DNA from: Microbacterium azadirachtae | Lineage (GTDB): Bacteria > Actinomycetota > Actinomycetes > Actinomycetales > Microbacteriaceae | DNA length: 64,000 nt | Reading direction: 5' to 3' | NCBI RefSeq assembly: GCF_000956505.1 | Contig: NZ_JYIX01000040.1 | Coordinates: 186,001 to 250,000, forward strand | Part shown: in pieces, positions 23,598 through 32,677 of the stretch | How positions within the stretch are numbered: position 1 is the stretch's first letter | Layout: every line of letters starts with the position of its first letter | Program-made: the position numbers and the translations under genes | Notes under the pieces: model-generated | The model's input: the letters and a program-made list of their open reading frames with translations, nothing else | The model's database searches: none | Told to the model about the DNA's origin: nothing

Positions 23598-25742
23598 TCA
23601 GTCGCCGCCGAGCGCCACGCGCAGCAGGTGCATGAGCGCCGCCAGCTGCACCGGCTCGCTCGCGCCCTCTTCCACGGCCTCGCCGTCGAGTGCCCGCGCC
23701 GCAAGACCCTGCTTCTGGTCGATGAGTTCGGCGATCTTCGTGTCGAGCGTGTGCGCGGCGATGATCCGCCATGCCGTGACCGGCTCGTCCTGACCGATGC
23801 GGTGCACGCGGTCGATCGCCTGGGTCTGCTCCGCTGCGGTCCAGCTGAGCTCGGCGAGCACCACGTTCGATGCCGTCTGCAGGTTGACGCCGACGCCGGC
23901 CGCGGTGAGCGAGCACACGGCGATCCCGACCTCGGGGTCGCCGTTGAAGGCGTCGACCGCCTGCTGTCGTGCGATCGCGGTCTGGTCGCCGCGGAGCGAC
24001 ACGGAACGGATCCCTGCCGCGGCGAAGTGCGCCTCGGCCTGATCCATCACGTCGACGTGCTTGGCGAAGAACACGACCTTGCCGACCGAGCGCTGCAGCT
24101 GCGCGGCATAGTCCGCGGCGAGCTGCGCCTTGGCCTGCCCGATCTTGCGCACCATGGTGAAGACGTTGTCTCCCCCGGTACCCGCCGCCTTCGACTCCTC
24201 GAGCTCGCTGTGCGCGACGAGCCGGACGATATCCTCGTCGATCTCGCCGTGGGCGAGGCCCCGGTCTCCGCGCGCCTCGATGATCCGGCGGTACTTCGCC
24301 GCCATCCGCGCACCCAGCTCGGCCTCGGCCTGCCGGATCCCGCGACCGAACTCGTCGTCGAGCTGCACCGGCAGATCCGCGATGAGCTTGTCCGGCAGGT
24401 CCGCGGCCACGTCCTTCTTCTTGCGGCGCACGATGCCCATCGAGATGACCGCGTCCCTGGCCTCGCCGTAGAACGCCTTGTCCGCGGGCGTGAGGCCGAT
24501 CGCGTCGAGCCTGTCCGCGAGTTCCGCGGAGGGCCGCTCGCCGTTGGTCCAGCCGAGGAAGCGCCAGATCGCGTCGAAGTCCTCGACGTCGTTGATCAGC
24601 GGGGTTCCGGTGAGCGCCATGAGCAGCGGGTTCGAGCCCGCCGCCTGCTCCCTGATCCGCGATGCCAGTGCCAGCACGTTCTGCGAGCGCTGCGACGACA
24701 GGTTCTTGATGAAGTGCGCCTCGTCGACGACCATGCCGCGCAGGCCGATCTCACCGAGCCAGGACAGGTGCCTGTCGAGGATCTCGTAGTTGACGATGAA
24801 CACGTCGGCGAAGGCGTCGACGTCCTGACCGTCGCCCTGGATCACCGCGGCGCGGCGCTGCGGGGTCCACCGCTCCACCTCGCGCGCCCAGTTCATCTTC
24901 ACGACGTTGGGAACGACCACGAGCAGCGGGTACGCGTGGGCGATCGACGCGGCGAGCACCGACTGCGCGGTCTTGCCGAGGCCGGGCTCGTCGGCGAGCA
25001 GGAACGAGCGATGCCCGGCCCTGACCGACTCGAGGAAGCGCGACTGGTGCACCATGACCTCGAGGCCCTTGGGCGAGAGGTGGTCGTACTCGGGCAGCGG
25101 CGGCAGCTCCATCGAGGCCGCGGTGCCGCCGGCACCCGATTCGAACGCCTTGTACAGCGGTCCCATCAGCTCCCAGCCGTCCAGCCGTCGCCGCGGCGTG
25201 ACCGCCGCCCGGGGCGTGAGATCCGGGGCGAGGAAGGGGTTCGCCAGCATCCGCGACTCCACCGAGGGCGGCGTGACCTGGCGCTCCGCGAGCGCTGCGG
25301 GCACCACCGGCGCCTGCTGCACGCGGATGACGTCGGCGATGACGAGCTCCTCTGGAGCGAGTTCCGCGCCGGACTCCAGCAGCCAGTCACGGCGCATCCG
25401 CTTCGCGACGGGGCTCGTGGCCTGGTCCGCCTCGAGCAGCTGGATCAACGAGGTGTCGCGCGCGGCCGTCTTCGCGAGGATCGTCGCCACGCCGTCCAGT
25501 CGCTTGAGCTGCTCGGCCCGCGCGGCGTCGCCGAGTTCGGCGTCGCCCTTGGCCCTGGCGCGTTCCTCGCGCACCAGGAACGCGATCACCTGGAACTTGA
25601 CGCGATTGGTCGGGCCGAGTTTTCCGTGCTGGGCCTTGGCCTCGATCTCGCGCACCTTGCGCGCGAGGATCGGGATCAGCGGCGCGTCCTCGTCTCGACG
25701 GGACGTCTTCTTCCGCCGGGTGGCGGTCGCCGTGGTCGGCAT
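23598..25742 (-). CDS. SNF2-family DEAD/DEAH helicase-like ATPase
   Basis: 714-residue double-stranded-DNA translocase of the SNF2/RapA class. Motif I DEPGLGKTAQS (about 250), motif II VVDEAHFIKN (DEAH, about 336), motif III TGTPLIN, motif V SLTAAGVGVNLQTAS, motif VI QAIDRVHRIGQ (about 640). The N terminus is Lys/Arg-rich. ATG 25742 has a very strong AGGAGGA site. It lies downstream of ribF but after a 213-base gap that I see no gene in. Likely role in DNA or RNA-polymerase remodelling; no partner genes. Confidence 0.88.
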   Translation of the reverse strand: MPTTATATRRKKTSRRDEDAPLIPILARKVREIEAKAQHGKLGPTNRVKFQVIAFLVREERARAKGDAELGDAARAEQLKRLDGVATILAKTAARDTSLIQLLEADQATSPVAKRMRRDWLLESGAELAPEELVIADVIRVQQAPVVPAALAERQVTPPSVESRMLANPFLAPDLTPRAAVTPRRRLDGWELMGPLYKAFESGAGGTAASMELPPLPEYDHLSPKGLEVMVHQSRFLESVRAGHRSFLLADEPGLGKTAQSVLAASIAHAYPLLVVVPNVVKMNWAREVERWTPQRRAAVIQGDGQDVDAFADVFIVNYEILDRHLSWLGEIGLRGMVVDEAHFIKNLSSQRSQNVLALASRIREQAAGSNPLLMALTGTPLINDVEDFDAIWRFLGWTNGERPSAELADRLDAIGLTPADKAFYGEARDAVISMGIVRRKKKDVAADLPDKLIADLPVQLDDEFGRGIRQAEAELGARMAAKYRRIIEARGDRGLAHGEIDEDIVRLVAHSELEESKAAGTGGDNVFTMVRKIGQAKAQLAADYAAQLQRSVGKVVFFAKHVDVMDQAEAHFAAAGIRSVSLRGDQTAIARQQAVDAFNGDPEVGIAVCSLTAAGVGVNLQTASNVVLAELSWTAAEQTQAIDRVHRIGQDEPVTAWRIIAAHTLDTKIAELIDQKQGLAARALDGEAVEEGASEPVQLAALMHLLRVALGGD

Positions 25743-25955
25743 GCTCCTCCTGAGCGTGGATGCCGTCTCCGAGAGGACGGCGACTGTCCGAAATGATCGT
25801 CCGGACGAAGCTCCGTCCCGACGATGCGTGTCCGCGGACGGGCGGCTGCCGAGAGGCATCGCAGACCGAGCGGACGAGAACCCCGCAGGCGTGCATCGCG
25901 CACGTCGATCACAACGGGTTCGTGGTCAGTTTACGCCACACGAGGGCCGATGCGG

Positions 25956-26933
25956 TCACTCGGCGGGCGAGTTGGCCGGATCCGGCTCCGACATGCCCAG
26001 CAGGATCCGCGCCTGAGCGACGTCGGAGGCGATGCCCGCGACGAGTGCATCCATGCTGTCGAAGGCCGTCATGCCGCGCAGCCGGTGGGTGAACTCGACC
26101 GTCGCATCGTGCCCGTAGAGGTCCAGTCCAGGGCTGTCGATCGCGTGCGCCTCGACCTGGCGCTGCAGCACGTCGTCGAACGTCGGGTTGGTCCCGACGG
26201 AGATCGCGGCGGGGTGCGCGAGCCCTGTCGTGTGATCCACCAGCCGACCCGCGTAGACGCCGTCCGCCGGCACCATCTCGTCGAGCAGGGCAGGAAGATT
26301 GGCGGTCGGGAAGCCGAGTTCCCGCCCGCGCTTGAGGCCGTGCACGACCTCCCCGCGCACCGAGACGGGGCGGCCCAGCACGGCGCCTGCGAGTGCCACA
26401 TCGCCCGCGGCGAGCAGCTCGCGCACCCAGGACGAGGAGACCCGCCGATCGGTGCCCTCCAGGAAGACGTCCTCGATCACGTCGACGGTGAAGTCGCTCC
26501 GCGCGCCCAGCTCTGCCAGCAGCGCCGGCGTTCCCTTGCCGCCGCTGCCGAAGCGGAAGTCGCGTCCGACGAGGACCGTCGCGACGTGCAGCGCGTCGAC
26601 GAGGATCGCCTGCGCGAAATCCTCCGCCGTGCGCGAGGCCAGCTGCTCGTCGAAGGTCAGCACGAGGACGGCGTCCAGCCCGCACCCGGAGAGCAGTTCG
26701 ATCTTGCGCTCGACCGACACGAGATCGTCCGGGCACCGATCGGGGCGCAGCACGCTCAGCGGGTTGCGGTCGAAGGTCACCGCCACGGTCTTCGCACCGA
26801 TCCGCGCTGCATCCTGCTGAGCGCGGCGGAACACCGCGCGATGTCCGGAGTGCACACCGTCGAACTTGCCGATCGCGGCGACCGTGCGTCCGAAGTCCGC
26901 GGGGATCTCGGAGGGATCGCGGAACACGATCAT
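25956..26933 (-). CDS. ribF: bifunctional riboflavin kinase / FAD synthetase
   Basis: 325-residue enzyme making FMN and then FAD. The N-terminal adenylyltransferase domain has IGKFDGVHSGHRAVF (about 21-35, an HxGH nucleotide-binding site) and VGRDFRFGSGGKG. The C-terminal kinase has GRELGFPTANL (about 208-218) and YAGRL. ATG 26933 overlaps the preceding membrane-protein stop (ATGA). It ends the truB-mem-mem-ribF run; truB-ribF proximity is conserved in bacteria. Confidence 0.95.
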   Translation of the reverse strand: MIVFRDPSEIPADFGRTVAAIGKFDGVHSGHRAVFRRAQQDAARIGAKTVAVTFDRNPLSVLRPDRCPDDLVSVERKIELLSGCGLDAVLVLTFDEQLASRTAEDFAQAILVDALHVATVLVGRDFRFGSGGKGTPALLAELGARSDFTVDVIEDVFLEGTDRRVSSSWVRELLAAGDVALAGAVLGRPVSVRGEVVHGLKRGRELGFPTANLPALLDEMVPADGVYAGRLVDHTTGLAHPAAISVGTNPTFDDVLQRQVEAHAIDSPGLDLYGHDATVEFTHRLRGMTAFDSMDALVAGIASDVAQARILLGMSEPDPANSPAE

Positions 26934-27445
26934 GCGGCGGATCCGTTCGACGAGGCGGTGCCGTCCGTGACCGCGGGCGCCGTGCGGGCCGGGCGGTGCG
27001 TGACGAGCCACCACAGTCCGACCATCGGAAGGAACAGCGGGATCAGCACGTAGCCGAGGCCGTACTGCGACCACACGGTCTGATGCTGGAAGAGCGCGGG
27101 GTGGGTCAGGCTCAGGGTTCCGACGACCAGGACGCCGACCATCTCGAACACGATGGCGACCCACGCGACGCGGTACCAGCCGGGGCGCCCGGATCCGATC
27201 AGCGCAAGCGTGGCGACGATGTAGACGACCGCGGAGGCCGCGGACAGGGAGTACGCGAGCGGCGCCTCGTCGAAGGCCCGCGCGATCTGCACGAAGGACC
27301 TGCCTGTCGCGCCCAGCGCCATGACCGCGTAGACGATCACGAGCACGCGGCCCACGCCCCGCATGCGGGGTCTGGGCGGTGCGACGGAGGAGCCCTCCGG
27401 CTGGGGGGCGGAGTCGGACGGGGTCGAGGGTCGCGCGGTGCTCAT
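26930..27445 (-). CDS. four-helix membrane protein of unknown function
   Basis: 171 residues. A Pro/Ser-rich cytosolic N terminus (1-33) precedes four hydrophobic segments (about 36-54, 67-86, 95-117, 130-150). Tryptophans and H-P-A-L-F-Q-H lie between segments 3 and 4. I recognise no domain. Start ATG 27445 has GGAG seven bases upstream; ATG 27457 lacks a site. It overlaps ribF by four bases, so is co-translated with it. Confidence 0.75.
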   Translation of the reverse strand: MSTARPSTPSDSAPQPEGSSVAPPRPRMRGVGRVLVIVYAVMALGATGRSFVQIARAFDEAPLAYSLSAASAVVYIVATLALIGSGRPGWYRVAWVAIVFEMVGVLVVGTLSLTHPALFQHQTVWSQYGLGYVLIPLFLPMVGLWWLVTHRPARTAPAVTDGTASSNGSAA

Positions 27446-27500
27446 GGCGGACTCCATTCTACGGAACGCGAGGACCTGTGGCCCTCGCGCGCGGACGTGC

Positions 27501-27872
27501 TCAGCCGCCGATCGGGGTGATCCAGATGACCTGCATGCGCCAGATCATCACGGCCAGCGCGAGCGCGACCACGCCCATGATCACGGTGCTCCACCGCGAA
27601 CGCTCGAGCAGCGCCCAGATCGCTCCGCCGATCGGCAGCAGGATCGCCGAGACCAGATACACGCCGTACTCGAGCGGATCGCCCAGGGCCGGATTCCCGG
27701 CGAACGGCGAGACGATCGCCAGGACCGCCTGCACGATGAGCAGGAGTTCGATCAGAGCGAGGGAACCGACCGTCCAGTCGTTGGGGCGCTTGCCCGCGAA
27801 GCCCATGATCAGGCAGAGCAGGCCGGCGGCGACGGCGACCACGAGCTGCACGACCGTGAACCAGAGGATCAT
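27501..27872 (-). CDS. small four-helix membrane protein of unknown function
   Basis: 123 residues almost entirely hydrophobic, with four predicted membrane segments (about 3-24, 38-58, 69-87, 96-113). Its ATG overlaps the truB stop by four bases, so it is read from the same message. No catalytic residues or known domain are apparent. Confidence 0.75.
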   Translation of the reverse strand: MILWFTVVQLVVAVAAGLLCLIMGFAGKRPNDWTVGSLALIELLLIVQAVLAIVSPFAGNPALGDPLEYGVYLVSAILLPIGGAIWALLERSRWSTVIMGVVALALAVMIWRMQVIWITPIGG

Positions 27873-28765
27873 GACGCCCCCTCCGGCATGTTCATCGCGC
27901 TCTTCAGATCATCGCCGCGGCGCTCAACGATGCCGATCAGGGCGCCGTCCGGATCGATCGCCGCGGCGCGCGGGCCTTCGAGCCTTGCACGCTGACCGGC
28001 CAGACGCTTGCCGTGACGCAGGTCGACGGCCTCCTGCGCGCTGACCTCGAGGACCGGCAGTATCCGCGCCGCGGCATCGGCCGCGCTCAGCGGGCGAGCC
28101 TCCGCGAGGTCGTCGAGCGAAGACGCATCGGCCACGTCGAACGGGCCGACGCGGGTGCGGCGCAGCGCCGTGAGGTGCGCACCGACGCCGAGGGCGGCTC
28201 CGAGATCGCGGGCGAGGGCGCGGATGTAGGTCCCGGAGGAGCAGTCCACGACCACGTCGAGGTCGCGCACGCCGCCGTCGCCCGGGCGGTCGTCGAGCAC
28301 GTCGAAGCGGGACACCACCACGTCGCGGGCCGCGAGCACGACCTCCTCCCCTGCGCGCACCCGGTCATAGGCCCGGCGGCCATCGACCTTGATCGCGGAG
28401 ACGGCGCTGGGCACCTGCGAGATGGCACCGGTGAGCGCGGCGACGCCGGTGGCGATCTCGCCCGCGCTGATCGCGGCGACCCGCTCCGGATCCGCCGAGG
28501 TCAGAATCTCCCCGTCGGCGTCGTCCGTGCCTGTGGACTGACCGAGGCGGATCCTGGCGAGGTAGGTCTTGTCCGCCCCGACCACGAAGGTGAGCAGGCG
28601 CGTCGCCGCCTCGATGCCGACCACGAGCAGGCCTGTGGCCATCGGGTCGAGCGTGCCGGCGTGCCCGACCTTGCGCGTGCCGAAGACGCGGCGGGTGCGG
28701 GCGACGACGTCGTGACTCGTCATCCCGCCCGGTTTGTCGACGAGCAGGATCCCGCTGGTTGCCAT
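27869..28765 (-). CDS. truB: tRNA pseudouridine-55 synthase B
   Basis: 298-residue enzyme that converts U55 to pseudouridine in the T-loop of tRNAs. N-terminal GILLVDKPGGMTSHDVV (5-21) and catalytic-Asp motif VGHAGTLDPMATGLL (about 34-48) are diagnostic; S-A-I-K-V-D-G-R-R-A-Y follows at about 124. TAGGCT lies six bases before ATG 28765, overlapping GGGAGG. rbfA, which normally precedes truB, is 3.3 kb away beyond mutY and a LuxR gene. Confidence 0.96.
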   Translation of the reverse strand: MATSGILLVDKPGGMTSHDVVARTRRVFGTRKVGHAGTLDPMATGLLVVGIEAATRLLTFVVGADKTYLARIRLGQSTGTDDADGEILTSADPERVAAISAGEIATGVAALTGAISQVPSAVSAIKVDGRRAYDRVRAGEEVVLAARDVVVSRFDVLDDRPGDGGVRDLDVVVDCSSGTYIRALARDLGAALGVGAHLTALRRTRVGPFDVADASSLDDLAEARPLSAADAAARILPVLEVSAQEAVDLRHGKRLAGQRARLEGPRAAAIDPDGALIGIVERRGDDLKSAMNMPEGAS

Positions 28766-28771
28766 CCTCCC

Positions 28772-28777
28772 AGCCTA
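28772..28777 (-). promoter_or_regulatory. -10 box, leaderless truB
   Basis: TAGGCT on the minus strand, six bases before ATG 28765. Confidence 0.5.
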
Positions 28778-28836
28778 GAGGCCCCGGGATCCGGGATCCG
28801 ACGGGCTGCACCCGACGCAGGGACTCCGTCGCGCGG

Positions 28837-28842
28837 TAGCGT
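28837..28842 (+). promoter_or_regulatory. -10 box, leaderless mutY
   Basis: TAGCGT, eight bases before GTG 28851. Confidence 0.45.
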
Positions 28843-28850
28843 GGACTCCC

Positions 28851-29747
28851 GTGCCCGACTCCCCCGCCTCCGCGCCGATCGCGTCCGCGCTGATCGCCTG
28901 GTACCGGGATCATGCTCGGGATCTGCCCTGGCGACGCGAGGAGTACCTCGCCCGGTACGGCGCGTGGGGCGTGCTGGTGAGCGAGTTCATGCTGCAGCAG
29001 ACGCCCGTGAACCGGGTGATCCCGCACCTGGAGGCCTGGCTCGCACGCTGGCCGGATCCGCTCTCGCTCGCGGCCGCGACCCCGGCCGAGGTGCTGCAGC
29101 AGTGGGCGAACCTCGGCTACCCGCGTCGGGCGCTGTGGCTGCACCGGGCCGCGACGGCGATCCGCGATGAGCACGCGGGCGTCACGCCGCGCGACGTGCC
29201 CGCCCTGCTGGCGCTCCCCGGCATCGGCGACTACACCGCACGCGCCGTCGCCGTGTTCGCGTTCGGCGACCGCCACCCCGTGGTCGACACGAACACCCGC
29301 CGGGTGATCGCGCGCGTCGTGCACGGGCGCGCCCAACCGGATCCGCCCTCTCGTCGCGACCTGGACGACATGCTCGCCCTGCTCCCGGACGAGCCCGGCG
29401 ACGCCGCCGTCGTGAACGCGGCGACCATGGAGCTCGGCGCGACCGTATGCACCGCCCGCCGCGCGGACTGCGCACGCTGCCCGCTCGCCGATCTGTGCGC
29501 CTGGCGCGCCGCGGGCTTCCCCGACGGCGAGGACCGCCGGCGGCGGCAGGCGAAGTATGAGGGATCGGACCGGCAGGCGCGCGGCGGCGCGCTCCGCGCA
29601 CTGCGGCACGCCGAGGGGCACCGCCTGCCCGCCGATGCTGTGCTCCCGGACTGGCCGGACGCGATCCAGCGCGACCGCGCGATCGACTCGCTCATCGCCG
29701 ACGGACTCCTGGAGGCGGCGGACGGCGAACTCCTGCTTCCGCGCTGA
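28851..29747 (+). CDS. mutY: A/G-specific adenine DNA glycosylase
   Basis: 298-residue repair enzyme removing A mispaired with 8-oxoG. Catalytic Glu in SEFMLQQTPVNRV (about 44-56); HhH LPGIGDYTARAVA (about 123-135); Asp in PVVDTNTRRV (about 143-152); 4Fe-4S cluster C-x6-C-x2-C-x5-C (about 200-216). The C-terminal NUDIX-like domain of Gram-negative MutY is missing and a winged-helix-like tail replaces it, as usual in actinobacteria. GTG start, leaderless context. Confidence 0.95.
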   Translation: MPDSPASAPIASALIAWYRDHARDLPWRREEYLARYGAWGVLVSEFMLQQTPVNRVIPHLEAWLARWPDPLSLAAATPAEVLQQWANLGYPRRALWLHRAATAIRDEHAGVTPRDVPALLALPGIGDYTARAVAVFAFGDRHPVVDTNTRRVIARVVHGRAQPDPPSRRDLDDMLALLPDEPGDAAVVNAATMELGATVCTARRADCARCPLADLCAWRAAGFPDGEDRRRRQAKYEGSDRQARGGALRALRHAEGHRLPADAVLPDWPDAIQRDRAIDSLIADGLLEAADGELLLPR

Positions 29748-29783
29748 CCTCATCGCGCCCGCCGTGCCCGGACGGACGGCGGC

Positions 29784-31898
29784 TCAGAGGTGCTGGTCCG
29801 TGCGGTGCGCGAGCACGGTCAGCTCATGCCGGGTGCGCACGTCGACTTTGGCGAAGACGCGCCCGCCGTGCACCTCCACGGTCCGCACCGACACCTGCAG
29901 GGCGAGCGCGATCTCCCTGTTCGTTCGTCCCTCGGCCATGAGCAGGGCGACGTCCAGCTCCCGCGGGGTGAGGATGGGTTCCCACATCGCACGGCACACC
30001 TCCAGGGACGAGGGCGCCGGATCCCGCTCCGGCGCACCGGTGCCCGCAGCGGAGGGCAGCCGGCTCACCCCCAGGGCCCGAAGCCGCCGGCCGACCATGC
30101 CCCGCCACGCCAGGGCTCCAGATTCCTCGAACAAGCTGAGCGCCGCGCGCAGGTGCCGCACGCCGCGGCCGCGGTCGCCGCGGGCCGCGGCGGTGGACCC
30201 CAGCATCGCCTCGACCCTGGCACGTTCGAACGGCGAGCGGATCCCCCGGCTCTCCGCCGCCACGGCCTCGAGGTCCGTGCGCCAGGACGACTCCCGCGCG
30301 GAGCGGACACGCTCACGCAGCGTTCGCGCGAGCGCGGCCTCGGGCGGCTCCGGCGCCATGCGAGCCCCCAGCGGACCGACCTCGTCCAGTCCGGGAAGCC
30401 CGAGCCGCTCCGAGGACATTCCCCGATCCGCCCAGAGCGCCATATGCACGGCAGCCTCGTCACTGCGCCCCCGCAGATAGGCGTCGATCGCGCGGTCCAC
30501 GAAGCCGTCGGAGTCGTGCGTCCACGGCGAGGCCGCGGCGAGCTCGAGCGACAGCCGTCCGATACGACCCTCGACGGCGAGTTCGAGCCGACGGCACAAC
30601 GCCGCGGCGACGCCGCCGAAAGGGAGCGCCACCGGGAGTTCCGCGGCGGAGGCGCTCAGGAGACCGTACGCGGTGCCGATCCGCCCCGCCCAGACGTGGA
30701 GCAGCACGTCGGCGACCGCTCGCCTGGCGCGCAGCAGTGGGGCGCCCGCGCGCAGGCCGAGCAGGGGTTCGCCGCCGATGGTCGGCTCCGGATCCGCGAG
30801 GGCGCGGATCCCGGCGTCCGGATCGCCGTCGAGGCCGGTGCGGAGGGCGTCCGTCACGCGATGGAGGGGATCGCCGTCATCGATCGCGCCGTCGGCGCCC
30901 GGCACCACCGCCATGAGCCGGCGCAGGTCTGGCTCACGGTCGCCGAGGGCCGCGCCGAAGGGTGCGCTCAGCACCGCGGCGAATCCGCACCCGCGGCCGA
31001 TCGCCTCGGCTGAGACCCGCGGATCCCGCGCCGGCGACGTGCCGTGCCGCAGGACATGCGCCAGGGCGAACACCGTTGCCGCCTCACCGCGATACCCGCG
31101 ATCGATGCGCAGCGTCTGTGCGAAGCGCTCCAGGGCGTCCCCGATCCACCCTCCCGCCAGGGCCGCGTATCCGCTGAGCAGCAGAGCCCTGGCGTGCGGC
31201 GACGTACCGGGCGACGCGTGCTCCGCGGCCTCCGTCGCACACGACCACGCGCGCCCCGCGTCTGCGTCGTGAAGCGCAGCGCACGCACGCGCGAGGAGCG
31301 GTTCGACCAGCGTGGGATCGCCCACCACCGCGCCGCGAGCACGATGCCACAGCGCGGCCTCGCTCTCTCCCATGCCCGCGAGGACCCGCGCGAGCAACTG
31401 GTGGGCACGCAGGCGCTCCTGCGGCGTCGCTGCGGCGAGCACCTGGACGCGCAGTTCCGCATCGGCGAACCGGAAACGCCCGCCCCGCAGCCGGGCGAGG
31501 CCGGCGAGCGGCGACTCCGGGATCCGGTCGGGCGCGCACCTCGCGATCGCGCAGAGGACCTGCACCGATCCGGTTCCGCACAGCGCCAGCGCGAGCGCCC
31601 GCCCCGGATCCGCATCGCGCGGAAGAACGCGTCGGGCTTGCGCATCTCCCGCGGGGATCGCCGGAAGCGGATCCGGCAGAGCCCGCCATCCGTGCCGCTG
31701 CTCCGGATCCAGGGCCGCAAGAACCGCGGCGGACGCCGCCGTGCGGCCGCCGCACGCGCGGTCGATCGCCGAGCGCACGTGCGGAGCGACGTAGCGGACG
31801 CCTCCCGGCACAGTGGAGGCGTTCTCGTCCCCCTGCGCGGCCGGGGATCTTCTTCCCGCTCGCGGATCGCGCGGTCGCGCGCTCTTCGTGTCCCCCAT
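29784..31898 (-). CDS. LuxR-family regulator lacking a recognisable ATPase motif
   Basis: 704 residues. The C terminus is a clear LuxR/NarL helix-turn-helix: LTPRELDVALLMAEGRTNREIALALQVSVRTVE (about 640-672). The middle is alanine/arginine-rich helical repeat sequence, as in the TPR-like region of large LAL (MalT-type) regulators. These are normally about 900 residues with a Walker A ATPase at the N terminus. Here no GxxGxGKT is seen, and the N terminus already resembles the post-ATPase helical part (ATPQERLRAHQLLARVL, about 163-179). It may have lost its ATPase and be ligand-regulated differently. Start ATG 31898 has no good ribosome site; the frame is open to 31973. Confidence 0.7.
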   Translation of the reverse strand: MGDTKSARPRDPRAGRRSPAAQGDENASTVPGGVRYVAPHVRSAIDRACGGRTAASAAVLAALDPEQRHGWRALPDPLPAIPAGDAQARRVLPRDADPGRALALALCGTGSVQVLCAIARCAPDRIPESPLAGLARLRGGRFRFADAELRVQVLAAATPQERLRAHQLLARVLAGMGESEAALWHRARGAVVGDPTLVEPLLARACAALHDADAGRAWSCATEAAEHASPGTSPHARALLLSGYAALAGGWIGDALERFAQTLRIDRGYRGEAATVFALAHVLRHGTSPARDPRVSAEAIGRGCGFAAVLSAPFGAALGDREPDLRRLMAVVPGADGAIDDGDPLHRVTDALRTGLDGDPDAGIRALADPEPTIGGEPLLGLRAGAPLLRARRAVADVLLHVWAGRIGTAYGLLSASAAELPVALPFGGVAAALCRRLELAVEGRIGRLSLELAAASPWTHDSDGFVDRAIDAYLRGRSDEAAVHMALWADRGMSSERLGLPGLDEVGPLGARMAPEPPEAALARTLRERVRSARESSWRTDLEAVAAESRGIRSPFERARVEAMLGSTAAARGDRGRGVRHLRAALSLFEESGALAWRGMVGRRLRALGVSRLPSAAGTGAPERDPAPSSLEVCRAMWEPILTPRELDVALLMAEGRTNREIALALQVSVRTVEVHGGRVFAKVDVRTRHELTVLAHRTDQHL

Positions 31899-31957
31899 CG
31901 CGCAGCCCCCCGCTGTGCTCGACCGTGCGCCTCGTCGCGCACGCGCTCGGATGCTAG

Positions 31958-31992
31958 CAAGGGCCCTTGGCACTCACCAAGGTTCTTGAACC
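31958..31992. promoter_or_regulatory. two adjacent palindromes upstream of the LuxR gene
   Basis: CAAGGGCCCTTG (31958-31969, perfect) and GGTTC-TT-GAACC (31981-31992) share CAAGG-type half-sites. They could bind the regulator itself. Confidence 0.35.
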
Positions 31993-32029
31993 CTGTCGAA
32001 GAACTGCCATCGACGCGGCAGAACACGAG

Positions 32030-32063
32030 AGAGGGCCTGGAAACAAGCGTTCCCAGGCCCTCT
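32030..32063 (-). terminator. terminator after rbfA
   Basis: AGAGGGCCTGG-AAAC pairs with GTTCCCAGGCCCTCT. Confidence 0.7.
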
Positions 32064-32102
32064 GCGCGAGTCTCACGGTGCCGCGATGCGGCGCGATCCG
32101 AT

Positions 32103-32534
32103 CTACTCCTCGTCGTCTTCGCGCGGCTTGACGTACGGGTCGGCCTCGCCCGCGAACGAGGCGGAGGCGGCGATGCCGGCGACCTGCTGATCGCGCTCGC
32201 GCGCCTGACGGAGCAGATCGTTGATGTGGTCGGCGTTCTCGGGCAGAGCGTCGGGGATGAACTCCAGCGTGGGCACGAGGCGCACGCCGAGCTGACGCCC
32301 GACCTCTTTGCGAAGCAGCCCGGTCGCCGCGGTGAGCGCGGCGCCAGACGCGACGCGCTCCTCCTCCGTGCCCAGCACGGTGTAGAACGCGGACGCATGC
32401 TGCAGGTCACCCGTGACGCGCACCTCGGTGATCGTTACGAAGCCGAGGCGCGGATCGCGGAGCCCCTTCTCCAGCCGCTCAGCGAGGATGACGCGGATCC
32501 GATCCGCGAGTCGTGCCTGTCGTTCTCCGGCCAT
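32103..32534 (-). CDS. rbfA: ribosome-binding factor A
   Basis: 143-residue KH-fold protein needed for 16S rRNA 5' maturation and cold adaptation. RQARLADRIRVILAERLEKGLRDPRLGFVTITEVRVTGDLQHASAFYTVLG (5-55) is the family core, with an acidic C-terminal tail. It follows infB as in most bacteria, but 143 bases apart with a large hairpin between. Confidence 0.96.
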   Translation of the reverse strand: MAGERQARLADRIRVILAERLEKGLRDPRLGFVTITEVRVTGDLQHASAFYTVLGTEEERVASGAALTAATGLLRKEVGRQLGVRLVPTLEFIPDALPENADHINDLLRQARERDQQVAGIAASASFAGEADPYVKPREDDEE

Positions 32535-32581
32535 GTCCTTACCCTCTCACTACTCTCTTCCGCCACGGCGATACGGGCGGA

Positions 32582-32663
32582 GCCTGAGACACCCTGTGAC
32601 GACCGTCGGGGCGTCCGCGAAGCGGACCGGGGCCCCGTAAGGTCGGCACAGGGTGCCTCAGGC
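32582..32663 (-). ncRNA. 82-nt nested hairpin between infB and rbfA
   Basis: Outer stem 32582-32598/32647-32663 (16 of 17 paired), then CGACC/GGTCG (32600-32604/32641-32645), GGGGC/GCCCC (32608-32612/32632-32636) and GTCCGC-GAA-GCGGAC (32613-32627). The four stems nest in register. It could be a terminator, processing site or attenuator that lowers rbfA expression relative to infB. No T-run follows. Confidence 0.55.
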
Positions 32664-32677
32664 GTTCCGATGCGCGA

